Shown: one piece after another, positions 17,147-27,767 of the stretch
Layout of the letters: each line of letters starts with the position of its first letter
Numbering within the stretch: the stretch's first letter is position 1
From: Paludibacter sp.
GTDB taxonomy: Bacteria; Bacteroidota; Bacteroidia; Bacteroidales; Paludibacteraceae
Direction: 5' to 3'
Length of the DNA: 64,000 nt
Assembly: GCA_028710415.1 (NCBI GenBank)
Contig: JAQTUE010000006.1
Coordinates: 124,001 to 188,000 of the forward strand
Notes under the pieces: generated by a model
Seen by the model: only the letters and a program-made list of their open reading frames with translations
Told to the model about the DNA's origin: nothing
Database searches by the model: none
Translations under genes and position numbers: made by a program

Positions 17147-19405
17147 ATGAAAACTTCTACTGTAAAAAAGTCGGGCATCATGCTCTGCATGGCTCTTTTC
17201 GCTGTTGCTGTTTCAGCATCTGTAACACATGGATCCATCAAGGGTACCGCTACCCCAATGTATGCACAGGGAACTACCGGTGGTAATTTAGCTTCGCTAA
17301 ATGCTGCAGCAACCCTCGATTACAAAGTTGTGACAAAAGGTTCTAAAACCTGGGCTTATTTGAAATTCAACGGAACTTCCGGTATTAATTCCGGAGCTAC
17401 CTGGCAAACCCAATTACGTTACTGGACTTCTGCCAATGGCAAAACGGAGAATAACATGACTGGCTTTGTCAGTTCCGCCTCAAAGGTTATTTGGGGAACA
17501 ACCACAAAAACAATTCCCAATCCGTTGAAGATTAGTTTTTTCCAGGACCTGGCTACCGGTGGTTTTAGTGAAACTGCCCTGATCCCTTATGACATTGCTC
17601 TGAAAAACAGTCCGGTTACAGGTGATGTGACTCCTCCAACTGTTACCTCCTGTGATGCAGCAGCAACAGAAACTACTGCTGCTTTGACTTTGTCAGGAAC
17701 CGACGACAGTGGTGATTTGTATTATTATGTGGCTGATGCGGCCCATGGTGTTGAAGAATTTGTTCTTGGCACCAATTATACTGTTACAGGTTTGTCTGCC
17801 TCTACCACCTATAACCTGACAATTACACCCATTGACTTCAACGGAAACGAAGGAACCCCAATCCAAAAAACTTTTACAACTGGTGGTTTGGTGCAGGTAA
17901 CCTATGGCGTTGCCAAAGATATTAAATTCAGGTTTAAAAGTTCCACAACCCAGTTTGAGTATTATTACGAACCAGTTGACCCAACAAAGAAATTGAGGGA
18001 TGCCTTTATTAAAATTACTCCATCCGGTGGTACCGAATTTGAAATTAAACCAACATTAAGTCCCGATAGTACCTATGCATACGGTATATCGACTGATGCT
18101 AATATTGCCAGTAAGATTCTGACGCTCAATTGCGGATATTGGATAGCCCCCGGGCTTCCGGATTATTCCGATTATGTAGTTACAAATACAGCGGTTACGG
18201 CAGGTGATTTAACCGGAACTGCCATTAAACACATGATGGGTGGGGCAATCCAACCCTCACAGGCAGAAACAACCGCTCCTGCATTAACCGGAGTATCCCT
18301 GTTGGATGTAAATTCAGGGTATGCAAAACTGAACATTAACGGCAGCGATAACAGCGGGGCTGTTTATTACGCTATTACGGGTGGAAAACAAGATGTGAAT
18401 ACTTTCCGTACAGGGAATTATTACCTGACCAGCATTGACCCCGGGAAAGTTTATACGTTAAACATCCAGGCTAAAGATTTTTCAGGGAATGTTTCAACGG
18501 CTATCCAGCAAAAAGTGAAGACTATGAACGCCCGTACCAACCTGTTGGATGGTACCCTAATGAAATACAACAGTACAATTATCAGTTCTACAGGTGCAGT
18601 TAATGAACTGGCATCAAACATTCAGGTTGTAGGAAATGCCATTACATTGGGTTGTAATACAACCCAGACAGGTTTGACAGGAACTGCTTTAAACAGGAAA
18701 TTCTTTAATGCCGCAGTAAGAATCAATGGAACCTCCTATCCATTAACCCTGGCAACTCCCGATTCTACATCAGCTCAGGTAACATTTACAAATCTTATCG
18801 GAACACTTCCAATTGCTACCGGAACATCATTTACGATTCAGTTCTCTGTATTCTGGACTAAAGGTGCCGGAAACTTTGTTACCGGTATATTTGCCTTTAC
18901 AATTGGCGATAACGGACAAGTTGATGTTGAAGGTCCAACTACGCCGCAGTTGCATTTAAACGGTAATAACCTGACCTGGCCAGCCTGCACCGATGCTTTG
19001 AGTGGAGTTAAATGGTACATTATTGCAGAAACAGGACAGCCGATAGCTAAGATCTTTGATTTTGGCGAAACAAATTTTAGTTACACCATGGCAAATCCAA
19101 CCAATACTGTAACGGTTACTGCAGTTGATTTTATTGGCAACGCTACACCGACACAAAACATTATCAGTGCAAACAAGGAGCTACAATTGACCCATATGGC
19201 TCTGTATCCGAATCCGGCTACAGATAAAGTTTATATTTCGGGTGATGTAGCCCGGGTTGCTTTCTATTCACTACAGGGGCAACTGATACTCTCCAAACAA
19301 AACGCCAATGTGGTAGACATCTCTACTTTAAATAAAGGTTCTTACATCGTTCGGTTAACTGATAAGACCGGAAGTCAGAACTCATTAAAATTAGAAATAC
19401 GTTAA
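17147..19405 (+). CDS. Secreted T9SS protein of unknown function, twin 2
   Basis: This 752-aa paralogue of the protein at 10564 has the same signal peptide opening (MKTSTVKKSGIM), VTHGSIKGT, ATWQTQLRYW, KTENNM, FnIII-like TTAALTLSGTDDSGDLYYYV and INGSDNSGAVYYAITGGK. Its VFWTKGAGNF segment parallels VFWGLTGGGNF in twin 1, and the T9SS tail (ALYPNPATDKVYISGDVA) is nearly the same. The loops differ clearly, so the duplication is not recent. Both leaders read AAAA(C/A)TTACAA(T/A)TT directly before ATG, showing that the upstream region was copied as well. The function is unknown. A pair of glucan-binding proteins with different fine specificity is a reasonable guess. Confidence 0.8.
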   Translation: MKTSTVKKSGIMLCMALFAVAVSASVTHGSIKGTATPMYAQGTTGGNLASLNAAATLDYKVVTKGSKTWAYLKFNGTSGINSGATWQTQLRYWTSANGKTENNMTGFVSSASKVIWGTTTKTIPNPLKISFFQDLATGGFSETALIPYDIALKNSPVTGDVTPPTVTSCDAAATETTAALTLSGTDDSGDLYYYVADAAHGVEEFVLGTNYTVTGLSASTTYNLTITPIDFNGNEGTPIQKTFTTGGLVQVTYGVAKDIKFRFKSSTTQFEYYYEPVDPTKKLRDAFIKITPSGGTEFEIKPTLSPDSTYAYGISTDANIASKILTLNCGYWIAPGLPDYSDYVVTNTAVTAGDLTGTAIKHMMGGAIQPSQAETTAPALTGVSLLDVNSGYAKLNINGSDNSGAVYYAITGGKQDVNTFRTGNYYLTSIDPGKVYTLNIQAKDFSGNVSTAIQQKVKTMNARTNLLDGTLMKYNSTIISSTGAVNELASNIQVVGNAITLGCNTTQTGLTGTALNRKFFNAAVRINGTSYPLTLATPDSTSAQVTFTNLIGTLPIATGTSFTIQFSVFWTKGAGNFVTGIFAFTIGDNGQVDVEGPTTPQLHLNGNNLTWPACTDALSGVKWYIIAETGQPIAKIFDFGETNFSYTMANPTNTVTVTAVDFIGNATPTQNIISANKELQLTHMALYPNPATDKVYISGDVARVAFYSLQGQLILSKQNANVVDISTLNKGSYIVRLTDKTGSQNSLKLEIR

Positions 19406-19415
19406 CCTCTTTACA

Positions 19416-19455
19416 AAATGGAAGAGAATAACTATCAGTTTATTCTCTTCCATTT
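19416..19455 (+). terminator. Intercistronic hairpin
   Basis: AAATGGAAGAGAATAA (19416-19431) pairs perfectly over 16 bp with 19440-19455, leaving an 8-nt loop, 10 bases after the stop. The following bases are A/T-rich without a clean T-run. Confidence 0.7.
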
Positions 19456-19514
19456 ATTTCACTGACGAAGTTTATAGTTATGTCCATTCAAGGTTTTTAT
19501 TCCAATTTATTAGT

Positions 19515-22500
19515 ATGATGATCAAAAAAAGCATTATTTTATTCTGTAGTTTCTATTTTGCAGTCAGTTTATTTGCCCAACAACCCATTCAGGTTGGTGC
19601 CGGAAGTTATGCCGAATATCCGCCCGATAGTGTTGCAAATGAAGATGGTTATTTTGCAAAGAAATACAGTTGGTTCAGAGATAACTGGAATAATTTATAC
19701 ATTCATGAGAATGCACGGCATAAACCGCTGCCAACTAATAAGTGGTGGACAAATTATGTGTTTTCGCAATATGGTGGTGAAGCATGGGCTTACCCTCAGG
19801 CTGTTTCAGCCGATAATGAAGGCATCAATATCAAGATTCCGAATGGCTTTCAGGGTGCCGGTATGGTGACTACTCCTTTCCTGGAAGTAAAAGGAGCTTC
19901 CCAGCTGCAGGTCAATGATGAAGCTATTGTATTTGCTGATTTTGAAAGTACTGCCTATCCGACTGGATGGACTGTTGCGTCAAGTCCAGCATTCCCGGGT
20001 CCGGTTGCATTGTCTGAAATTACCCAAAGTCCGACACCCAATGGCTTTGCTGGTACCCGATTTGTAAACTCATTTAAAGGGGATGCGGCAAAACTTTCGC
20101 TTACATCCACTTCATTTGTCATCAGTAAAAATTATATCCGACTGCGTGTTGGTGGCGGAAATTATATCAACGATACCTATGTCGGGTTATATATCAACGG
20201 AGTCCGTGTACTGGCAGAAACTGGTCAGAATAGCGGAACTCTAACCCAGCGAACCTGGGATGTAACCTCCTATATCGGTCAAACCGCAGAAATTCATATC
20301 GTGGATAATTCAACCGGTGGGTGGGGATTTATCATGTGTGATGATATCGTTTTTTCAAACAGTACCTTTGCCGGAACCGGATATCCTACTGACTTTGTAC
20401 CTAAGAGTTCGAATGTGTATGACTGGACTGATCTTGGCTTTACATTCAGGAGTGAAGATCTCAACGGCAGGTATATGAATGTTACGTTGGTGCATGGAGT
20501 ACCCTTTACCTGGATCGATTTAAATAACCTGGTTCCTATCCTGAAACCGGGTGTTGCTTCAACCGTTTATGATCTTTCAGGAAATCAGGTTGTAACTTTC
20601 CCGGCACTTCTGGATGCCTGTACCATGGAATTTGGTGGAAGGGTTTATGGTATTCACCTTCCAACAGGCAGTAAACTCTACAAATCAAAAGGTGAGGACT
20701 ACCAGGTTGAAATCCCGGCAGCGGGTCCACAATACCTGGTCGTATCCGCCCTGCCATCCCGGACTTTCCTTACAACCTATGATACCTATGCCCGAAATAA
20801 GCCGGTGAATACGACCTATAGTTGGGATTATCAGATTGCTGCAGGGAATATATCAACTACTTTTAAACTGGATACAAAGAATCTTCAGACTTCTGCTACC
20901 GGAGGCCCTTCCATGATGAGTTTCCTTCCTCATCATTACAGGAATACGACTCCGAACTTTTCATTTGTGGGTGGAGCCGATTATCAGGTGATTGTCGGGA
21001 AGCTTCATACTGCCATTGGGAATGACTTTACCGTGAATTATAAATTTGGCGGTATGCCTCCTTATCTTCCCGAACCTCTGAACATGACTGACCTGCAAAA
21101 AACAAGGCTAAACACCATGTTGACCACCAGGGCTGCCGCTTCCGGTGGTTATAACGGAAATACCTATGCAAAGGGATTGGGTGAAGAATCCAATATGATG
21201 CTTATGGCCAAGGCAGAGAACAATCCGGGCTTTACAACCCTGAAGGCTAATTTAAAAACAGAGTTGATCGACTGGCTGACTTATGATCCTGCAGAAGCAA
21301 ATAAAAAACAATACTTCTTTGCCAACTATCCGAATTATGGGGCTATCATTGGCTTCCCTCCGGGATATGGTTCCCAGGGATTTAATGACCTTCATTTCCA
21401 TTATGGTTATTTTGCCATGGGAGCTGCCCGGTTGATGATGGTTGATGAAGATTTTAAAAAGAATTATTCAGGCATGGTGAAACTGGTCACCAAATCATTT
21501 GCTAACTGGAAACATTATCCAGAAGGCGGTGAATATTTGCCTTTCCTGCGCACCTTTGATCCTTATTTAGGACATTCATTTGCAGGTGGAACCGGTGATG
21601 GGGGTGGCAATAACCAGGAATCAACCTCGGAAGCTGTTCATTCGTGGTTTGGCATTTATCTGTTGGGCGTTCAGTTGACTGATAGTGAAATCACCAATTT
21701 AGGTGCTATGGGTTACTTGTTGGAAACAACTGCAGCACGTGAATACTGGATGAACATGTATGATGATAATTTCCCATCAACCTACACAAAGAAATATGCA
21801 GGCATAGTACGGACCGATAACCTGGGTTGGGGAACCTATTTTAGCGGTGATCCGGGCTGGATATTAGGAATTCAGGCAGTACCCTGCGATTTCTTTTACC
21901 AATACCTGGGACAGGATTCCACGAAAATGAATTCTATCTGGCAATCCATGGTCGCTGACCGCACAACCAATCTTTATGATCCTGATGGAACCGGTCCGTT
22001 GACATCTATCCCTTTTTCACCAACGACCGATAAATTCCAGAATATAGTGAATATGGGTTCTTACCTGGGTGGTTACCATGTCAATCTGCTGAATTCCTTT
22101 GACCCTGCCTATACTTCTAAAATTGTGGATTCGCTCTATATAAAGGGTGGTGATTGGGCTTCGGATGTAAACTCAACGACCAACTATTATATGTCAAATG
22201 CAATACTTACGTATGGTACTCCGGCTGAAGGATATCATACCAGCATTGCCTCGGGGGCGGTATATAAAAATAAAAAGGGTGAATTGACCTACCTGCTTTA
22301 CAATCCAACCACTGCAGATGTCAATGTCGATATTTACAAAGATGGGGTCGTGATCGAAACCATTAAAGTAGGTGCCGGTAAATACTATAATTCAAGGATT
22401 GTGGGTGGGCAGAAACCATCGGTGAGCATTACTTCCCTGAAAGCAAACGACAAACTGGCATTGAACTCCGAGGTGAAAATACTGGCATCTGCCAGTGATA

Positions 22501-23996
22501 AGGATGGTACCGTCCAGTCTGTGAAGTTTTATCTGGGAGCTGATTCGATTGGCATAGCCTATGTGGAGCCGTTTCAGATTACTTTCAAACCTACAGTCTC
22601 CGGCATAAAAGACCTGAAAGCTGTTGCTACCGATAATGACGGCAATAAGAGTGATCCATTCATTGTTTCAGTCGAGGTTCTCGCCGTGGCACAAACTCCT
22701 TATAATGCGAATCCATGGAATGTACCTTCCGATAAGATTCTGGCTGTCCAGTTTGATAATGGGGGTCCTGAGATTGCCTGCCATGACAATGAACTGGCCA
22801 TCCAGGGTGGGAATAATCTGCGTGCTTCAACCGGTGTGGAAACTGAAAACAGCAATGGAACTGATGGAAACATCGGGTATACGAATGCCGGTGAGTGGTA
22901 TGAATACACGATGAACGTTCAATCTGCCGGGGTGTATTCATTTACCACCCATTTATCCTCGGCAGGTGGTGGAATCATGCATGTGGAGATTGATGGAGTT
23001 GATAAAACAGGACCGGTATTGATCAATAAAACAGGATCATGGGGTACTTATAAAGATTCATTGGTTGCCAACATCCCTTTATTAGTGGGTACCCATGTCA
23101 TGAGGATTGCCATTGACAAAGCCGGAATGAACCTGAGTTCGTATAAGTTTGCTTTGACAGCCGGTAATTTACCTCCTGCTGCGAATGCAGGGACTGACCA
23201 GGTAGTTTTATGGCCTGTGAATACGGCTGTTTTAAGTGGTTTGGGACAGGCATTTGGGACTTCAACCATTACGAAATATGACTGGAAGCAGGTGGATTCA
23301 AATCCTGCAGTGACGATTTCAAATCCAGCAATTGCTACTCCTGCAATTTCAAATTTAGTGCTTGGAACCTATGTCTTTGAGTTGACAGTAACCGACAATA
23401 CCGGTCTAAAGGCAACCGACAGGGTTGTAGTGTTGGTGAAGCCGGGTAATTTTGCCCCGATTGCCAATCCGGGAAGCAGCCGGACCATTGCATCAACTGT
23501 TCATGATATTGTTCTGGATGGCAGTGCTTCCAATGATCCTGATGGGTCAATTGTGAAGTATGAATGGAAGCAAATTGATACGAACAATATACTATCAGTA
23601 TCACAGGCGAATCAACTGGACGCGACAGCCAGGGTAAGTGGACTGGAACCAAACAAATTGTATATCTTCCAGCTCACAGTAACCGATAACCAGGGTGTAA
23701 GTGCTTCCGAAAATGTACGGGTTGTTGTCGACGGTACCACTGCACTATCGCAATTGCAGGATCAACAGGTTGCCGTTTATCCGAATCCTTTTACCAACCG
23801 ATTGGTGGTATTGGCTGATAAGGATGCAGGATTTAAAAAACTGACTATTCATTCGCTTACCGGAAGTCTGGTCTTGAGTAAAGACATTACCAATCAGACG
23901 GTACTCAATTTAAACACTTCTGAAATTCATTCAGGAGTTTATATTCTGACATTGATTTCCGATCAACAGGTTGTTTCCCGTAAAATAATAAAATAA
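19515..23996 (+). CDS. GH81 endo-1,3-beta-glucanase with inserted beta domain, CBM6-like and PKD domains, T9SS
   Basis: The 1493-aa enzyme should cut internal beta-1,3-glucan bonds outside the cell. GH81 hallmarks are NKWWTNYVFSQYG (about residue 75), GFNDLHFHYGYFAMGAARL (general-acid candidate Asp625) and GGGNNQESTSEAVHSWFG (Glu702 and Glu706, the conserved acidic pair). A jelly-roll-like domain of about 150 residues (about 135-286, RLRVGGGNYINDTYVGLYI and GWGFIMCDDIVFS) interrupts the N-terminal beta-sandwich. After the catalytic part come a bacterial Ig domain (about 967-1058), a CBM6-like domain (1058-1215, NAGEWYEYTMNV), two PKD domains (1218-1405) and a T9SS tail (VAVYPNPFTNRLVVL). Signal peptide: MMIKKSIILFCSFYFAVSLFA. 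It is the clearest substrate marker in the locus. Confidence 0.96.
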   Translation: MMIKKSIILFCSFYFAVSLFAQQPIQVGAGSYAEYPPDSVANEDGYFAKKYSWFRDNWNNLYIHENARHKPLPTNKWWTNYVFSQYGGEAWAYPQAVSADNEGINIKIPNGFQGAGMVTTPFLEVKGASQLQVNDEAIVFADFESTAYPTGWTVASSPAFPGPVALSEITQSPTPNGFAGTRFVNSFKGDAAKLSLTSTSFVISKNYIRLRVGGGNYINDTYVGLYINGVRVLAETGQNSGTLTQRTWDVTSYIGQTAEIHIVDNSTGGWGFIMCDDIVFSNSTFAGTGYPTDFVPKSSNVYDWTDLGFTFRSEDLNGRYMNVTLVHGVPFTWIDLNNLVPILKPGVASTVYDLSGNQVVTFPALLDACTMEFGGRVYGIHLPTGSKLYKSKGEDYQVEIPAAGPQYLVVSALPSRTFLTTYDTYARNKPVNTTYSWDYQIAAGNISTTFKLDTKNLQTSATGGPSMMSFLPHHYRNTTPNFSFVGGADYQVIVGKLHTAIGNDFTVNYKFGGMPPYLPEPLNMTDLQKTRLNTMLTTRAAASGGYNGNTYAKGLGEESNMMLMAKAENNPGFTTLKANLKTELIDWLTYDPAEANKKQYFFANYPNYGAIIGFPPGYGSQGFNDLHFHYGYFAMGAARLMMVDEDFKKNYSGMVKLVTKSFANWKHYPEGGEYLPFLRTFDPYLGHSFAGGTGDGGGNNQESTSEAVHSWFGIYLLGVQLTDSEITNLGAMGYLLETTAAREYWMNMYDDNFPSTYTKKYAGIVRTDNLGWGTYFSGDPGWILGIQAVPCDFFYQYLGQDSTKMNSIWQSMVADRTTNLYDPDGTGPLTSIPFSPTTDKFQNIVNMGSYLGGYHVNLLNSFDPAYTSKIVDSLYIKGGDWASDVNSTTNYYMSNAILTYGTPAEGYHTSIASGAVYKNKKGELTYLLYNPTTADVNVDIYKDGVVIETIKVGAGKYYNSRIVGGQKPSVSITSLKANDKLALNSEVKILASASDKDGTVQSVKFYLGADSIGIAYVEPFQITFKPTVSGIKDLKAVATDNDGNKSDPFIVSVEVLAVAQTPYNANPWNVPSDKILAVQFDNGGPEIACHDNELAIQGGNNLRASTGVETENSNGTDGNIGYTNAGEWYEYTMNVQSAGVYSFTTHLSSAGGGIMHVEIDGVDKTGPVLINKTGSWGTYKDSLVANIPLLVGTHVMRIAIDKAGMNLSSYKFALTAGNLPPAANAGTDQVVLWPVNTAVLSGLGQAFGTSTITKYDWKQVDSNPAVTISNPAIATPAISNLVLGTYVFELTVTDNTGLKATDRVVVLVKPGNFAPIANPGSSRTIASTVHDIVLDGSASNDPDGSIVKYEWKQIDTNNILSVSQANQLDATARVSGLEPNKLYIFQLTVTDNQGVSASENVRVVVDGTTALSQLQDQQVAVYPNPFTNRLVVLADKDAGFKKLTIHSLTGSLVLSKDITNQTVLNLNTSEIHSGVYILTLISDQQVVSRKIIK

Positions 23997-24012
23997 ATCG
24001 TCACGAATGATT

Positions 24013-24047
24013 ATTAGAAATCCATGGTAAATGATTGGATTTCTAAT
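24013..24047 (+). terminator. Intercistronic hairpin
   Basis: ATTAGAAATCC and GGATTTCTAAT form an 11-bp perfect stem with a 13-nt loop, in the 72-base gap between the GH81 and GH3 genes. Confidence 0.6.
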
Positions 24048-24068
24048 TTCTTATAATCCTATATAATC

Positions 24069-27000
24069 ATGAAAAAATTGTTGTTATTTTTTATAGTGTT
24101 TTTACAGGTTCAGTTGAATTATGGACAGGTATCCGCCTATGCTTCAACCGAAAATGGTGGTAATAAAGCTGCAAATGCCATTGATGCGAGTTTGACTACC
24201 CGTTGGGAAAGTGTTCAGGGATCGGATGACCAATGGTTTGCTGTCGATTTAGGAAAGCAACTTTTTGTTTATTCGGTGAATATCAACTGGGAAGCTGCTT
24301 ATGGAAAGATATACAAGATTCAGATTTCTGATGATAAAACCTTTGCAAATTATACCGAAATTGCTTCAATTACAGATAGTAATGGCAAACTGGATACTGT
24401 TTTAACAGATAATACTGTAAAAGGCCGTTATGTGCGACTACTTGGAATTAAACGTGCCACAGGTTACGGATATTCAATTTTTGATTTTAAGGTGTCAGGT
24501 ACAGAAGTCTTAAATAAAGTTTCTGTAACGTTGGATGTACCTTATGTGCAGTATATGAAATTAAAAGTAACCCCTACCGATCTGAATGCAAATTCTGAAA
24601 TAATAGTTCAAAACACAACGCAGCAAATCGGTTTGAGCTTTAATGAATTTACTCCCGTATCATTGGATTTAATGGAATTCAGAGGCGATTTTTATTTCGA
24701 CTTATGGGCATATAAAAAAGGATCGACTACTGAAAAAATAACAGGAATACCCTTTTCTGCAACTGCCTATGATGGTATGGTAGTCCACGTGCTGTTGACA
24801 CCAAAACCTTCTGTTCCTCAATTCCCTGTTGCTGATACCGGGCTTGATCAGATTATTTATTTACCACAAAACAGTATTATTATTGATGGCTCAAAAAGTC
24901 AGGATCCCGATGGTACTATTATGACTTACAAATGGATTCAGAAAAGCGGTCCAACTACTGCCACTTTAACAGATGCAAATACTTCTAAACTCACAGCTGG
25001 CAATTTATCTATCGGGTCCTATAATTTCTCACTGACTGTGACGGACAATGATGGCATGACCGGTACGGATGAAGTTGTAGTAACGGTGAGTGCTCCCGAT
25101 CAGGTTGATTTTCAATTGACTAATCCGGTCGATAAATCTATGGTAACAACTACACGCAAACCAACTTTAACTTGGGATGCCTGTCCGGGAGCTACAAATT
25201 ACGAAATTTATTTAAATATTACCCGAAGTGATTATGAATGGTATGCCTCCGGCAACTTGCTGGACAGGTATACTAAAGTGGGAGTAACGGCAACAAACTC
25301 TTTTACGGTTCCAATTGATTTAGTGGACCGATGGACTTACAAATGGTATGTGGTAGCCACAACTTCAGGAGGTAACAAGTATTCCAATAAAACTCACTTC
25401 GGACTCTATATTCCTGCCCTGGAATCTCAAAATGACGGAATAAATATAGTAAATGGCTGTCGCGATATGAATAAGAATGGTACTATTGAACCGTTCGAAG
25501 ACTGGCATTTAACTCCTGAACAACGGCTGGATGATATTATGAGTCGTTTGACTGAAGAAGAAAAATTCTGTCAGCTTTTCTATGGTGCCGAAGGGAGTGA
25601 TGTGGCTTCCCCAATGGCTGGATTCTCATTTTCTTACGGTGTTGAAAATGGTATGAGGGATACCCAGTATGCTTGTGCAAAAACCCGCATGGGAATACCC
25701 ACAGCCTTTGCAGGTGATAAAGCGAATGGCTGGAAGACTCCTTTCCCATCCCAGATTGGTCTGGCTGCCATGAGGGATATGAATCTGGTTTATCAGTGTG
25801 GAAACATGCAGCGTATTGAGCAAAAATCAGTAGGATTTACCGGATTATTATGCCCGTTGGCCGAAGTAAATACAAAAGTACTTTATCCCCGCATCCAGGA
25901 AGGTTCCGGTGAGAATGCAGATGATGCTGCAGCTATTATCAGGGCAATCGTATGTGGAATGCAGGGTGGTCCGGAAATAAATCCTCATTCGTTGATGACA
26001 ACGGTGAAACACTGGGCTAGTCAGGGTGCCGGAGGTGAAAGTGTATTACAATATGATGCTGTAACAATTAAATATCACATGAAACCGTGGATTGCTGCTG
26101 TGGAAGCAAATGCCTGTTCTGCCATGCCGGGTTACAATGCCTGCAAATATCTTGATCCTGATAATGGAGCAAATACAAGTAAGAAAGGAATTGATTATCT
26201 GCGAAATACTATCCAATGGAAAGGTTTTGTTGTTACTGATTGGCTTGCTGCGAATACAGCCCAATCAATTGCCAGTTTGGGTGCCGGTGTAGATGTAATG
26301 GGAGGTTCGCCATCCACACCCACCGATCGTGCAGCATTGATTGCATCCATTGGAATTGATCGGATCAATGAATCATGCAGAAGAATTATGGACGTGAAAA
26401 TCCGGTTGGGTATGTTTGAAAACCCATACGCTGATCCAACCTGTACGTATGTAAAAGCAGATAATCATGCCCTTGCAGTGAAAACCGCTAAGAAATGTAT
26501 AACTTTATTAAAGAACAATGGAGTTCTGCCTTTGAAACTGGCTTCAGGAAGTGAAGTTGTTGTTGCCGGTCCCCGGGCTATATGGGCTGGACAAAATTAT
26601 GATCCGAATGTGATCTGGCAATCCATTTATTATGATGATCCTTTGGTCAAAAACCATTTTCAGGCAATGACAGAACGCGGTGCAAAAGATGGTCTGACTG
26701 TTACCCAGGGTGCAGGTACAAATCCAACAGTAGCTGTAGTGGTTATTGGCGAACAAAGTTATACCCATGGTACTGAATGGGCAGATAAAAACCCGAATAT
26801 CCCTGCTGATCAGTTAAGCATCATCCAGGGTTTTCATGACAGGGGCATAAAAGTAATTACGGTTATTAATTCTCCCCGTCCCTATGTATTGACCGATTTG
26901 CTCGATATATCAGATGCTATTATGTTGATTTATCGGGGTGGTACCGGGATTGGAGAAGCGACTGCCGGATTAATTTTTGGTGATTACCTGCCTACGGGAC

Positions 27001-27767
27001 GTACACCGTTTCAGTTGCCACGATCGTTGGCTCAGCTTGGAGCCGATGATACAAATAACATGGTTGAGAAATGGGATTTGCCCTATGATATTGGAGCTAC
27101 TGCTACTGAACGTGCTTTAATCAGAGGCTATATTGACCGGGGTGAAGCAGTTCCTCCTGTTTATGGAGACCCACTGTTCCAGTATGGTTATGGTCTTCAG
27201 GATTTTGGAACTGCTGATGCTACTCCATCATCAGATTTTGACCTGACAGCTCCGGCTAATAATGCTAAAATAGATGCCGGTAATGTGGCGTTTAGCTGGC
27301 AACCCAGCAATGATGCTGAATCGGGTATAAAGTATTATGAACTGTATATTGATAATGTCAAAAAAGTAGAGACCAATAATACAACTTATTCCTATCCATT
27401 ATTCGACTTAGGATCTCATACCTGGTTTGTTAAAGCTATTAATGGCAGCGGTTTGTCAAAAGCATCGGCTACTTCCTTTAACTTTAATTCAACTTATACT
27501 GCCATTACCGTTCCTATGGCAAATGAAGTCTCAACTGATATTCAGGTATATCCGAATCCGTTTAATGATAAGATTAAAATCTCGATGAAAAATAATAAAG
27601 GGATGAATCAGTTTAAAATTATTGATATGACAGGTAAAATCTGTATCTCTAAAACCTTAGTGGGTCAATCAATGGAAATTGATCTTTCAACCTATAGTTC
27701 CGGTTTGTATTATATAGTGGTAGATGGAAGTAATGGGCATAATTCCTGTAAATTACTCAAGAAATGA
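24069..27767 (+). CDS. Divergent GH3 glycosidase with N-terminal CBM32-like, PKD and FnIII-like domains, T9SS
   Basis: In this 1232-aa protein the accessory domains come first: an F5/8-type C domain (about 20-160, ASLTTRWESVQGSDDQWFAVD), a beta segment, a PKD domain (about 249-343) and an FnIII-like domain (about 346-457). The GH3 region starts near 470. It has TVKHWASQG where classical GH3 enzymes have KHF, and the nucleophile Asp724 in FVVTDWLAAN. It ends with FQYGYGLQDFGTADA, a further Fn-like domain and a T9SS tail (IQVYPNPFNDKIKIS). A strictly conserved sandwich acid/base could not be placed. It is probably a surface exo-glucosidase of a separate GH3 subgroup. Its TGA overlaps the ATG of the next small ORF. 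Confidence 0.87.
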   Translation: MKKLLLFFIVFLQVQLNYGQVSAYASTENGGNKAANAIDASLTTRWESVQGSDDQWFAVDLGKQLFVYSVNINWEAAYGKIYKIQISDDKTFANYTEIASITDSNGKLDTVLTDNTVKGRYVRLLGIKRATGYGYSIFDFKVSGTEVLNKVSVTLDVPYVQYMKLKVTPTDLNANSEIIVQNTTQQIGLSFNEFTPVSLDLMEFRGDFYFDLWAYKKGSTTEKITGIPFSATAYDGMVVHVLLTPKPSVPQFPVADTGLDQIIYLPQNSIIIDGSKSQDPDGTIMTYKWIQKSGPTTATLTDANTSKLTAGNLSIGSYNFSLTVTDNDGMTGTDEVVVTVSAPDQVDFQLTNPVDKSMVTTTRKPTLTWDACPGATNYEIYLNITRSDYEWYASGNLLDRYTKVGVTATNSFTVPIDLVDRWTYKWYVVATTSGGNKYSNKTHFGLYIPALESQNDGINIVNGCRDMNKNGTIEPFEDWHLTPEQRLDDIMSRLTEEEKFCQLFYGAEGSDVASPMAGFSFSYGVENGMRDTQYACAKTRMGIPTAFAGDKANGWKTPFPSQIGLAAMRDMNLVYQCGNMQRIEQKSVGFTGLLCPLAEVNTKVLYPRIQEGSGENADDAAAIIRAIVCGMQGGPEINPHSLMTTVKHWASQGAGGESVLQYDAVTIKYHMKPWIAAVEANACSAMPGYNACKYLDPDNGANTSKKGIDYLRNTIQWKGFVVTDWLAANTAQSIASLGAGVDVMGGSPSTPTDRAALIASIGIDRINESCRRIMDVKIRLGMFENPYADPTCTYVKADNHALAVKTAKKCITLLKNNGVLPLKLASGSEVVVAGPRAIWAGQNYDPNVIWQSIYYDDPLVKNHFQAMTERGAKDGLTVTQGAGTNPTVAVVVIGEQSYTHGTEWADKNPNIPADQLSIIQGFHDRGIKVITVINSPRPYVLTDLLDISDAIMLIYRGGTGIGEATAGLIFGDYLPTGRTPFQLPRSLAQLGADDTNNMVEKWDLPYDIGATATERALIRGYIDRGEAVPPVYGDPLFQYGYGLQDFGTADATPSSDFDLTAPANNAKIDAGNVAFSWQPSNDAESGIKYYELYIDNVKKVETNNTTYSYPLFDLGSHTWFVKAINGSGLSKASATSFNFNSTYTAITVPMANEVSTDIQVYPNPFNDKIKISMKNNKGMNQFKIIDMTGKICISKTLVGQSMEIDLSTYSSGLYYIVVDGSNGHNSCKLLKK

